A program made the translations under genes and the position numbers. This document shows, one piece after another, positions 7,006 to 16,300 of a stretch of DNA of 31,737 nucleotides (positions within the stretch are counted from its first letter, which is position 1; each line of letters opens with the position of its first letter). The DNA is from Chitinophagales bacterium (GTDB lineage Bacteria; Bacteroidota; Bacteroidia; Chitinophagales; Saprospiraceae). The notes below the pieces were generated by a model. That model worked only from the letters and a program-made list of their open reading frames with translations, was not told the DNA's origin and did not search any database. The stretch lies in assembly GCA_013297575.1 (NCBI GenBank), contig JAAFHO010000004.1:1-31737 (forward strand), read 5' to 3'.

Positions 7006-10000
7006 TTATTCCCCTACCAACCTAAGCACAAAACCATAACTATACTGCTTACCCGTCAACCTAAATTCATCGTGCGGCTGCGCACCCCAAGAGTTGTCAC
7101 CGCCCACGCCTCGTTGCGCCAAATCCACATGCAAGCAAACAAACCGGCGTTTGATAATATCGCTTGTATGGCGGTTTTTCTTGATCGTTCCTTCGTCAAA
7201 GTCCTCGGTCAATTGCGGCATAGCACTAAATGAAAGTGGCTGTAAACCAATCACTTCTACGCCATAACCAGTGCCATCTGTCAATTGTATGGTGCGGGTA
7301 TCGGTTTTGTAACCGCTTTCTTGTGGACGAATATAACCGCGTGTCCAGCCATTATCTGTATTGTCGCTCCATTGTCCCAGTTGTGCTGCCGTATTGCGAT
7401 CGCTGTAATTTTCCCAAGGGCCGCGTCCGTACCACTCCAAATTGGTGCAATTGGCTGGCAAATAAAACCGCATACCCATCCGTGGCAACTCTGGTGCTTT
7501 GGAGTCGGCAGCAATATTTATGGAGGCATTTATTTTTAAGGAGGCATCATTTTGGATAGTGTATTCCAAAACATAATCAGCGTTTACTTCTGGCAAAAAA
7601 TACTTGACGGAGATACGTACGCCTTTATCCGTTTTATCGCCAACTGTAACACCCTTGAGTTGGCGAGATTTGTGCGCACTTGTCCATGGTCGTGCATAAT
7701 TATTAAAATCTGCGCCAAAATCATTGTCTGTCGGAGCGCGCCAGAAATAAGGCTCGGGAAATAAAGCGTAATCGTAATCGTATTGGCGCAAAATATTATT
7801 GCCTTTAAGAGCGTACATCATCAAGCGGCCACTTTTCATATCGAACATACCAGATATATCGCCAGAAGCAAATTGGAGCATATCTCCCAATCGTTTGGTG
7901 GTTAAATCACCACCATTATCGCGGTTTTCTTGGGCAAAAAAGTTGCCAGTACCCGTAAATTGTTCTTTTGCAATTTCGTGGCCAGCCGGAATAGCGGCGG
8001 TCGCGTTCCTTTGGTGCGCATATACATTAAGAGCAACCTCGGTTCCGGGGGCTAATTTGAAAGCAGGAATTTCCAATTGAATTGATTTGGTTTGCCCTGG
8101 CTCCAGATCTACTGCAAAAGTACCTTCTTTACTGATTTCTCCATTGAGTAGCACTTCGTACCTGAAATCATACTCTTTTAGATTGGTGAAATTGAACTCA
8201 TTTTTTATTTTTATTTTACCACCAGCCCAGCCATCATCTTCAAAAAGGATATTTTGATACACTTTTTTCACTTCGTACAAGCCCGGATGCGGTGTTCGAT
8301 CGGATGCAACAAGTCCATTACACACAAAATTATAATCAGTAAAGCGGTCTTGTGCGCCTAAGTCTCCGCCATAAGCAAAATACGAGCGGCCATCGGGTGT
8401 TTTTGTTTCGATACCTTGATCTACCCAGTCCCAAATACAACCGCCTTGAAGGTTATCCGAAGAACGAATAACATCCCAATATTTTTTGAAATTACCGACA
8501 GAGTTACCCATTGCATGCGCGTATTCGCACAAGATAACAGGACGAGGTTTTGTGTTTTCTTGTCCGGCGTAAGGGCTTGAAAATGAAGTAGGTACGTGCC
8601 TTTGACTAGGGTCTTTAGCGCATTTTTCCATATCAGGTACCAATGGGTACATCGGCGTGATAATGTCTGTATTGGATTGCACACCTGCTTGCTCCGACAT
8701 GACGGGGCGGGAATCGTCGCGTTTTTTGCACCAATCGTACATTTCATAAAAAACGGGACCATTGCCGCACTCATTACCCAATGACCAAGCCACTACACAT
8801 GCATGGTTTTTATCGCGTTCAACGCATCGCTTTTGGCGGTCGTGGTGTGCCGCCTTCCACATCGGGTTATAGGCTGGATGATTTACCTGTATTTCGCCTT
8901 TTCCGGTATTGGTCGATTGGTTTTTTACTGGTGCCCAAGGCATAGAAACCTGGATATTTACATCGCGGAAAAACTGAAATTCTGCACCCATACCGTGGCT
9001 TTCCAAATTGGTTTCGTCCACGACGTACAAGCCGTATTCATCGCACAGTTTCATCCAGCGCGGATCGTTCGGGTAATGCGAAGAACGGCAAGTATTGACA
9101 TTGAATTGCTTCATCAATTTGATGTCTTCTATCATACCTTCCAACGACAGTGCACGACTTCCGGTTATTTTTTCGTGCTCGTGGCGATTTACGCCTTTCA
9201 CCAAGGCGCGTTGGCCATTGATTAAGAATCGAGTACCTATTATTTCAACACGCCTAAAACCTACTTTAGAACCTACGCATTCCACAACCGCTCCTTTTTC
9301 ATCTTTAATGGTAATGACTGCTGTATATAAGTTAGGGTTTTCAGCACTCCATTTCAAAGGCGATTTTACCGTACCGCTAAAACTCACTTGTGTTTTTGGC
9401 GTTGGTCGCTCCGAACTCACGCGCTGTTGTTGAGAAAAAACCTGTGTTTTGTTTTTGTCTAAAATAGCTAATTCTACACTATAGCGCGTTAATGCTGCGG
9501 TTTGGCGAAGATCAACTGTACCTGTTATGGTTCCGTCATTATAACGGCTATCCAGGCCACATTTTACCCAAAAATCGGCGACACTCGTTTGGTTTCTTGC
9601 AAAAAGCGTTACATCGCGCTCCAATCCACTAATACGCCACATGTCTTGGTCTTCCAAGTACGAACCATCGTGCCAGCGGTATACTTGGACACAGAGTTTG
9701 TTGTCGCCACGGCGCAAATAAGGCGTAATATTAAATTCAGCAGCCGTTTTGGCAACTTTGGATAAGCCTACTGCTTTGCCATTTACCCAAATATACGCAC
9801 AACCATTAATGCTACCAAAAGACAGGATGACATCTTTGTTTTTCCAATTAGACGGTACAGAAAAACTAGTCCGGTAAGTACCCACTGGCGCATACGAATG
9901 ATTGATAAACGGAGGGTTTGGGGTAAATGGCAATAAAAAATTGGTATAAATTGGAATGCCAAACCCTTGAAGTTCCCAGTTACCGGGTACTTTGATGTCT

Positions 10001-10296
10001 TTCCATGTAAAATCATCGTAATTGTCCAAGTGAGCCGTTGTTGGCCGCTCTTCTGGGGTGTTTACATAATTGAATTTCCATGTACCATTGAGGCTTTTTT
10101 GATAACTCGAACGGTTTGGGTCGTCTGCCACTACTTCATCTGCATTGGAATAAGACATAAAAGTAGCGTGAGGCGGTTCTTTGCCCAATTCAACTACAGT
10201 GGGATCTTCCCATTCTTTAAAGGTGAAATTGATTTGCGATGTGGATACAAAATGGCAAAAAAATAAAAAAACGAGGATGGGTAATGATTTATACAT
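7006..10296 (-). CDS. lacZ: Secreted beta-galactosidase, glycoside hydrolase family 2
   Basis: This enzyme hydrolyses terminal beta-galactosides such as lactose. The 1096-aa protein begins with a signal peptide (MYKSLPILVFLFFCHFVSTS, cleavage near residue 20), so it acts outside the cytoplasm, unlike the E. coli enzyme. Then come the GH2 sugar-binding domain (about 65-235), an Ig-like domain, and the TIM barrel with HEHEK at 372-376, SLGNE (acid/base Glu509) and CEYAHAMGN (nucleophile Glu591). The C-terminal Bgal_small_N domain contains RAPTDNDFG and WYGRGPWENY. A loop at about 437-478 precedes the acid/base region. It is last in the galK-galT-secreted protein-lacZ series, 23 nt after the previous gene. 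The substrate may be a galactoside other than lactose. Confidence 0.95.
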   Translation of the reverse strand: MYKSLPILVFLFFCHFVSTSQINFTFKEWEDPTVVELGKEPPHATFMSYSNADEVVADDPNRSSYQKSLNGTWKFNYVNTPEERPTTAHLDNYDDFTWKDIKVPGNWELQGFGIPIYTNFLLPFTPNPPFINHSYAPVGTYRTSFSVPSNWKNKDVILSFGSINGCAYIWVNGKAVGLSKVAKTAAEFNITPYLRRGDNKLCVQVYRWHDGSYLEDQDMWRISGLERDVTLFARNQTSVADFWVKCGLDSRYNDGTITGTVDLRQTAALTRYSVELAILDKNKTQVFSQQQRVSSERPTPKTQVSFSGTVKSPLKWSAENPNLYTAVITIKDEKGAVVECVGSKVGFRRVEIIGTRFLINGQRALVKGVNRHEHEKITGSRALSLEGMIEDIKLMKQFNVNTCRSSHYPNDPRWMKLCDEYGLYVVDETNLESHGMGAEFQFFRDVNIQVSMPWAPVKNQSTNTGKGEIQVNHPAYNPMWKAAHHDRQKRCVERDKNHACVVAWSLGNECGNGPVFYEMYDWCKKRDDSRPVMSEQAGVQSNTDIITPMYPLVPDMEKCAKDPSQRHVPTSFSSPYAGQENTKPRPVILCEYAHAMGNSVGNFKKYWDVIRSSDNLQGGCIWDWVDQGIETKTPDGRSYFAYGGDLGAQDRFTDYNFVCNGLVASDRTPHPGLYEVKKVYQNILFEDDGWAGGKIKIKNEFNFTNLKEYDFRYEVLLNGEISKEGTFAVDLEPGQTKSIQLEIPAFKLAPGTEVALNVYAHQRNATAAIPAGHEIAKEQFTGTGNFFAQENRDNGGDLTTKRLGDMLQFASGDISGMFDMKSGRLMMYALKGNNILRQYDYDYALFPEPYFWRAPTDNDFGADFNNYARPWTSAHKSRQLKGVTVGDKTDKGVRISVKYFLPEVNADYVLEYTIQNDASLKINASINIAADSKAPELPRMGMRFYLPANCTNLEWYGRGPWENYSDRNTAAQLGQWSDNTDNGWTRGYIRPQESGYKTDTRTIQLTDGTGYGVEVIGLQPLSFSAMPQLTEDFDEGTIKKNRHTSDIIKRRFVCLHVDLAQRGVGGDNSWGAQPHDEFRLTGKQYSYGFVLRLVGE

Positions 10297-10319
10297 TAAT
10301 TTAATGTTTTTTATAAGTA

Positions 10320-11000
10320 TTAGTTGAACACCAAAAAACGCAGTGCGAATACCTTTTGATTAAGGATAATCTCCAAGGTGTACCAGCCTGCTGTTAAATG
10401 ATCTGTATTGATTTCGGTTTCAAATTGGTTTTGGTTATTTTGCGTCCAATCTTTTACAAAGCGTTTATAATCAACTGGATATACTCTGGATAAGTCGTCA
10501 AAAATTTGCATGTAAATGGTCTGCTCTTTGGCCTGATCCAAGGACTGCGCCTGAAGTGTTACCTTCAATGGTCGATGATAAACCGGATTAGGCGCAATAC
10601 TACATTTCCATTGAAGTGCGCTCAAATTTGGTGGCGGCTCTCCCTCTTTCTTGAAATAAATGACCCAAGTTGTATTAGAATCACATCCAAGATAGGTTTG
10701 TCCAAATTCATTGACAGAAGTATTGGCTAAAATTTGGTTACCCATAAAATAAGAACCGCGTACAATGATTGTATCTGTTATCTTTAAATAAACGGGTAAC
10801 GTGTGCACTTGAGTAGCGAGCAATGTATCCTTAGGAAAAACCCCAATGGTATCGATAACCAGCAACGAATCTTTCCCAAAAACAATGCCCTTGTACGAAC
10901 TTCCTGTACAAATGGTCACCGTATCAACCGTTATCACAAATTGCGCCTTTGCCGCGGTGGACAAAAAGCATAAACTAATGATAAAGAGATAGATACGCAT
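10320..11000 (-). CDS. Small secreted protein with T9SS type A-like sorting domain
   Basis: This 226-aa protein has a signal peptide (MRIYLFIISLCFLSTAAKA, then Q). A middle region has the GCDSNTTW pattern common in surface proteins of Saprospiria. Its C-terminal domain opens with SIAPNPV (134-140) and ends LTAGWYTLEI then ALRFLVFN. The PNP opening and the GxY plus terminal strand are typical of type A T9SS sorting domains, so surface delivery is likely. No catalytic motif is recognised. It lies between galT (16-nt gap) and lacZ (23-nt gap), which ties it to galactoside use, perhaps as a surface binding or anchoring protein; that is inference from position. Confidence 0.7.
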   Translation of the reverse strand: MRIYLFIISLCFLSTAAKAQFVITVDTVTICTGSSYKGIVFGKDSLLVIDTIGVFPKDTLLATQVHTLPVYLKITDTIIVRGSYFMGNQILANTSVNEFGQTYLGCDSNTTWVIYFKKEGEPPPNLSALQWKCSIAPNPVYHRPLKVTLQAQSLDQAKEQTIYMQIFDDLSRVYPVDYKRFVKDWTQNNQNQFETEINTDHLTAGWYTLEIILNQKVFALRFLVFN

Positions 11001-11016
11001 AAAAAATGCAGGGGTA

Positions 11017-12039
11017 TTATTTAGAATGAATTGCTAATCTTAGTATTTCAGCGGCTTTTTCGGGTGTAATATCGCGTTGTGGATTGGCCAGCATTTCGTA
11101 ACCTACCATAAACTTTTTTACGGATGCAGAGCGCAGCAATGGCGGATAAAAAACTTTATGAAAATGCCATTCTTCGTGCGGTTTACCATCGGTTGGTGCT
11201 TGGTGGATACCAGCGGAATATGGAAATGATACATCGAATAAGTTATCGTAGCACTGGGTCAGGGACTGGTACATTTGTGCCAATCCGGTGCGTTCTTCTT
11301 CCGTCATTTGGGTAATACACGCCATAGCCCTACGTGGAATAATCATGGTTTCGAAAGGCCAAATTGCCCAAAAAGGCACTAAAGCGACGAAATGTTCCTG
11401 TTCTAATACAATGCGTTCTTTCTGTTTCAACTCCTCCGCCAAATAATCCGACAGTAGTGTAGTGCCGTGTTTTTTAAAGTACTTTAGTTGCCCAATTTGT
11501 TTTTTGGCGGGTTCATCGGGTACGTGTTCTTGTGCCCAAATTTGACCGTGCGGATGTGGATTGGAGCAGCCCATAACGGCACCTTTGTTTTCAAAAATTT
11601 GGACATAATTGATAAAAGGTTTTGCGCCCAATTCCTCGTATTCCGCGCACCAAGCATCAACTACTTTACGAATCGCCGCAGTGTCCATTTGTGGTATGGT
11701 AAGATCGTGCCTCGGCGAAAAACAAATTACTTTGCAAATACCGCGTTCGGCTTTAGCATAAAACAAAGCCGTTGATATTTGTTTTTCCTTACTTTTTTCG
11801 GGTAAAATGGCCGCGAAATCATTGGTAAACACAAATACATCTTTATAATCGGGTGTTTTTTCTCCATTGGCGCGCACATTACCCGAGCAGAGGTAACAAT
11901 TGGGGTCATGCGCGGGTCGTTGATCCGGAGCCACGGCCTCTACCTGACCTTGCCATGGGCGTTTTGAGCGATGTGGACTGACCAAAACCCAAGATTCGGT
12001 CAGTGGATTCCATCGTCTGTGTGGTGTATCGTTGAGCAT
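11017..12039 (-). CDS. galT: Galactose-1-phosphate uridylyltransferase
   Basis: GalT exchanges UMP between UDP-glucose and galactose-1-phosphate in the cytoplasmic Leloir pathway. The 340-aa length is normal. The active-site motif NPHPHGQIW contains His164, the expected nucleophile, and His162. CYLC (Cys48, Cys51) with His111 and His162 matches the zinc site of the E. coli enzyme. EEWHFHKVFYPPLLRS is the conserved C-terminal metal/substrate segment. The gene follows galK by 26 nt and precedes the secreted T9SS protein by 16 nt, so all are probably on one transcript. The ATG at 12039 gives the usual N-terminus (RRWNPLTESWVLVSPHR). Confidence 0.96.
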   Translation of the reverse strand: MLNDTPHRRWNPLTESWVLVSPHRSKRPWQGQVEAVAPDQRPAHDPNCYLCSGNVRANGEKTPDYKDVFVFTNDFAAILPEKSKEKQISTALFYAKAERGICKVICFSPRHDLTIPQMDTAAIRKVVDAWCAEYEELGAKPFINYVQIFENKGAVMGCSNPHPHGQIWAQEHVPDEPAKKQIGQLKYFKKHGTTLLSDYLAEELKQKERIVLEQEHFVALVPFWAIWPFETMIIPRRAMACITQMTEEERTGLAQMYQSLTQCYDNLFDVSFPYSAGIHQAPTDGKPHEEWHFHKVFYPPLLRSASVKKFMVGYEMLANPQRDITPEKAAEILRLAIHSK

Positions 12040-12065
12040 AAATTATTTTTTTATTGTTCTTTGGG

Positions 12066-13244
12066 TTAAGCAATCGTGGCCACACCATCGGTAAGTGCTA
12101 CTTCGTGGCAAGGTAATTCGCGGTCATATTCTGCCAGAAAGGCGGTTTGCATAAAGGACAAAAAAGATTTTAAGGCCGACTTTTTGACTAAATTGATAGA
12201 GCAGCCTCCAAATCCGCCACCCATCATACGAGCGCCCAATACAGCATCTTTTTGATTTGAGGCCAATTTGAACTGCTTTGTCGCGTCTACTAGAAAATCT
12301 AGTTCTGTGCAACTGACTTCATAATCGTATTGCAAACCGTCATGTGTTTGGTACATCAACGAGCCAAATTGTTCTAAATCATTATTAATCAATGCTTTGC
12401 AGGCATCCTCAACCCTTTTAATTTCTCCGATTACATAGTTACAACGTCTGTAAACTACTTCCGGCAGGTTGCTTTTTTCCTCCTCCAGCATACTTTGAGT
12501 AATGTCTCTAAGGCTTTTAATATCGGGATGCGACCTTTTAATCTGAGCAACACCCGTTTCGCATTCGCGGCGGCGTGTATTGTATTCGGAGTCCACTAAG
12601 GCGTGCTTAACGCCCGAATTACACAGAATTAGGGTATATTCGGAGGATTTGAATGGAAAATACTCGTATTCCAAGCTTCTGCAATCCAATCTAACGACAT
12701 TTTCGCACCGCCCCATCACCGAAGCAAACATATCCATAATGCCACATTGCATACCGACAAATTTGTTTTCTGCGCGTTGGGCGAGTTTTACAATGTCCAT
12801 TTTGTCCATGCCGATTCCAAACAACTCATTGACGATATGCCCCATGCCACATTCCAAGGCTGCGGAAGAGGAAAGTCCTGCTCCCAGCGGCACGTCGCCA
12901 CCAAAAACGATATTTAAACCGCCTACTTTAAATCCATCTTTACGTGCTTCGCTAATCACACCAAGTAAATAATTCACCCAACTTTGCTGTGATTGTTGTC
13001 TAATTTCCCCGTGATTGGAGTCAAAACTATCGTTAAGATCTAGTGAGTGAATGACAAATCGGTCATCAGTCCGCTTGCTCGCAGCAAACCATATCGCCTT
13101 ATCAATGGCCGCCGGCAATACATAGCCACCATTGTAATCAGTATGTTCACCGATTAAGTTGATCCGTCCTGGAGCGCGTACCACAATTTCTTGCTCCTCG
13201 CCAAATACCGCTTTAAATTGCTCAATAACTGTTTGCGGAAACAT
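12066..13244 (-). CDS. galK: Galactokinase
   Basis: GalK phosphorylates galactose at C1 with ATP, the first committed Leloir step. The 392-aa GHMP kinase has the galactokinase signature GRINLIGEHTDYNGG at 26-40, the ATP-binding loop PLGAGLSSSAALE at 119-131, the catalytic-base motif GIMDMF (Asp171), and the C-terminal MMGGGFGGCSI. A TTG two codons upstream (13250) is open, but the ATG at 13244 fits family N-termini (MFPQTVIEQF). It is first in the galK-galT-T9SS-lacZ series. Upstream is a 20-bp inverted repeat (13276-13326) that separates it from the lipoprotein gene; its own promoter was not found. galE and galM are absent from the window. Confidence 0.96.
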   Translation of the reverse strand: MFPQTVIEQFKAVFGEEQEIVVRAPGRINLIGEHTDYNGGYVLPAAIDKAIWFAASKRTDDRFVIHSLDLNDSFDSNHGEIRQQSQQSWVNYLLGVISEARKDGFKVGGLNIVFGGDVPLGAGLSSSAALECGMGHIVNELFGIGMDKMDIVKLAQRAENKFVGMQCGIMDMFASVMGRCENVVRLDCRSLEYEYFPFKSSEYTLILCNSGVKHALVDSEYNTRRRECETGVAQIKRSHPDIKSLRDITQSMLEEEKSNLPEVVYRRCNYVIGEIKRVEDACKALINNDLEQFGSLMYQTHDGLQYDYEVSCTELDFLVDATKQFKLASNQKDAVLGARMMGGGFGGCSINLVKKSALKSFLSFMQTAFLAEYDRELPCHEVALTDGVATIA

Positions 13245-13275
13245 ATTCAAAATGCGTTTTTTTGTTCTATTGTCG

Positions 13276-13326
13276 GTAAAAATATTGTGAGCATATAATA
13301 CATTTTTATGCTCACAATATTTTTAC
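13276..13326 (-). terminator. 20-bp perfect inverted repeat between the lipoprotein gene and galK
   Basis: Arms 13276-13295 and 13307-13326 are perfectly complementary with an 11-nt loop. The structure begins 8 nt after the stop of the FG-GAP/ASPIC gene and ends 31 nt before the galK ATG. The 5' A-run pairs with a 3' T-run, as in AT-rich bidirectional terminators. Each arm contains TTGTGAGC or its complement, so an operator role is also possible. Terminator or attenuator is the more conservative reading. Confidence 0.65.
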
Positions 13327-13334
13327 GGACTTTG

Positions 13335-16300
13335 TCAGAAGTTATAAATTAATATTTTTTCATTATTTCTAGCGATTACCCATTGCCTTTTTTTATTTTT
13401 AAGGGCAAATAATCGCCGTGCATCTCCAATAACATGAAAAGCAGCATTGGATTTAGGCAAAGGTACAAATGAACCGTTACTTGTACCAAAAAATATCCAT
13501 CCTTTTGAAGCATCCATTCGTCCACTGCCAGGTTCCCACGTAAAGTCATTACCAACGGCTATTATATCCAGTTTTCCATCGGCGTTCAAGTCGGCTAAGC
13601 CAATATCACGCATAGGTGCTATTTGGGCCATATTGGGCAATGGAATCATTGAAAAATGCCCCGATCCATCGTTTATAAATGTTGTGCTCAAGTTTGTACT
13701 CGCATGGACTTGTGTGGCAGTAGCCATTTCCTTTTCGCTAAACACTTCGTTTAGCGTTGCTTTGGCATAATCACCGTAAGTGCTAAATACTTTCCTTAGT
13801 TTTGGTAATTGTCGCATCAATTCATCCCTTCCGTGTACTGTAACCAATTGATTTTGAAGATAATATCCAATAATTGGATCCATATACCCGTTACCGTCAA
13901 AATCTTTAGCATAGACAGTTAATGGGGTTTGTTCACTAATGCCATATTTATTGTTCTTGCCCATATTTCCCGCTACAAAATCCATATCACCGTCGTTATC
14001 TATATCGGCAGATTGGACGCAATACCAAAAACCAGCAGAATTTGGTATTTCATTCATCGTAAAATTACCTTTGTTTTGGATAAAAACCTTTAAAGGCATC
14101 CATTCCCCAGCGACTAAAAAATCCAATTGACCGTCTTTATTCCAGTCTTCCCAGCAGGCGTCGGTTACCATACCAGCGTTTTTCAGACCGGGTGCGATGG
14201 ACTCCGAAACGTCTTTAAATTGGCCGTGCCCATCGTTTTGCAGCAACATGCTATTGCCAGCAATACCATATTTTAGGCAAGTACGCCTTCCGCCGATCAA
14301 AAGATCAAGATCGCCATCAATATCGTAATCTGCAATGGCGATACAACTACCCGGCTGATTGGAAATAGGTAACCGACCAAGTGTTGGTTCAAAATCGCCT
14401 TTCCCATTATTGAGCAATAACCTCGGACTGTATTTGGTGCCATTGGGTTCCAACTCGATACCGCCACTCACGAGAATTAAGTCCAGATCTTTGTCACCGT
14501 CAACATCTGCTAGTGCTGTGGCTACGTCCTCTTCCATTTTGGGCAATGGCTCGTTGAGTAATTTTTCAACGTAAGAACCATCCGTTTTTTGGATAAAAAA
14601 ACAACCCTGTTGTGCTGTCGCGCCCGTTACAAAAAAATCTTCCAATCCATCGGCATTAATATCGCCAGTAGCAATGCCCGGCCCTTCCCTTGAAAACTGG
14701 TGCGGCAATAATGGCTCTATATCAAAATCATTATAAGGTGTTTCTAGGTGTTTCCAATTGGTTTGGACAAAGGCCTTATTCGCATCATTTGTCTGAATAA
14801 ATGGTGATAAAACGGTTATTGGTGGTAGTGTTCCACTTTTTTTAACCGTAAAAGTTTGATTAGCAGGAATATGGGTAAATACGTCTATCGTACCATCGAG
14901 CCAAAATACTTTGATCGTATCTACCTGTTGTGCTTCGGCTATTCCAAAATAAAGCAAGCCATCTCCCGCGCTTTGATAGCCATGTGTAAAGGCCACTTGG
15001 CGGTATTGTACGCTGTTATTTATTTTGATTTCTACTCGTGCGCCATTAAAAAACGTTGAGTTTGATGTAATTTTAAGCCAATTTGGTTGTTTTTGCGCTT
15101 TACTATCCTTTTGGATCGTATTATTCACAAATAAACTGGGTAAAGCGTTTAAGTTATTGGATACCAAATCCAAATCGCCGTCACCATCCAAATCCGTGAC
15201 CGTAGAACCATTATGGTAGCCTGGGGTAGCACCGCTCCAATCCGAGGTAACATCCACAAATTGAAGATCGCTTTTATTTTTGAAAAAACGAATAGGCGAA
15301 GCATAGCCTTTCTGCTTGGCAGCGCGGTCTTTGATGATTTTATCTACTTCTTTGAGATTGGTACTTTTTTTACCAAGTTCGTTGTTTTGCAAAATAAAAT
15401 CCATGTCGATAATATCGTGGAGATAACCCGTTGTCATAGATAAATCTTGCTGTCCATCCAAATCAAAATCGGCAAACAGTGGCGACCATGTCCAGTCGGT
15501 GGCATTTACGCCTGCCATTTGCCCAATTTCAGAAAACCCTTGTAAGGTATTCATTTGCAATACATTGCGCATGTACTGTGGCTGATAACCAGCCCCGATC
15601 ATCATTCCGAAGGCTTGAGCAGAGAGCACTCCCGTCATTTTTTTGCGCTGGAGGTTTGTGCTGGGCATCATATCTGCCACAAATACGTCCATTAACCCAT
15701 CGTCATTAAAATCGGCGATATCGCAACCCATAGAAAAGTGACTCGTATGTCCGAGTAATGAAGTGGCGGCATTGGTAAAAGTGCCGTCTTTTTGATTGAT
15801 ATACACCAGGTCATTGCCGAGAAAATCGTTGCCTACATAAATATCGGGCCAAAGATCATTATTAAAATCACCAATGCCCAATCCAAGCCCCCAGGCATCG
15901 TCGCCAATACCTGATGTTTTGGATACATCTGAAAAATGACCGTTATCGTTTTTATACAAATGATCGGAAGCAGGATCTGATCCGTCCAGTTTTCGATCAT
16001 TTTTGATTCGATTGGGATAACGATCATTGTTGGTAGCGTTCATTACGTAACAGTCTAGATCGCCATCGCGGTCGTAATCGAAAAACGCGGCTTGGGTACT
16101 CCAGCCATTATCAGCGAGGCCAAGTTCGGCTGCTTGTTCCTTGAAGTGAAGGTTGCCTTGGTTGATATAACAAAGATTGGTGCGTTGTTCAGGTGGAAAA
16201 TTACCAGAACGACAAATATAAATATCGAGTAGGCCATCCACATTAATATCGGCGAAAGTAACCCCAGTACACCATCCGGTGGTTTGAATACCCGATTGTG

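Noticed and set aside
6943..7233. 96-codon plus-strand frame at the lacZ 3' end
   Set aside because: It overlaps the strong terminator hairpin and then runs antisense to the conserved C-terminus of beta-galactosidase.
13285..13317. A true lac operator upstream of galK
   Set aside because: The half-sites match, but they are 17 nt apart, while LacI-family dimers read half-sites that nearly touch. The bases are better explained as arms of a hairpin, so I list it as a terminator and keep the operator idea only as a finding.
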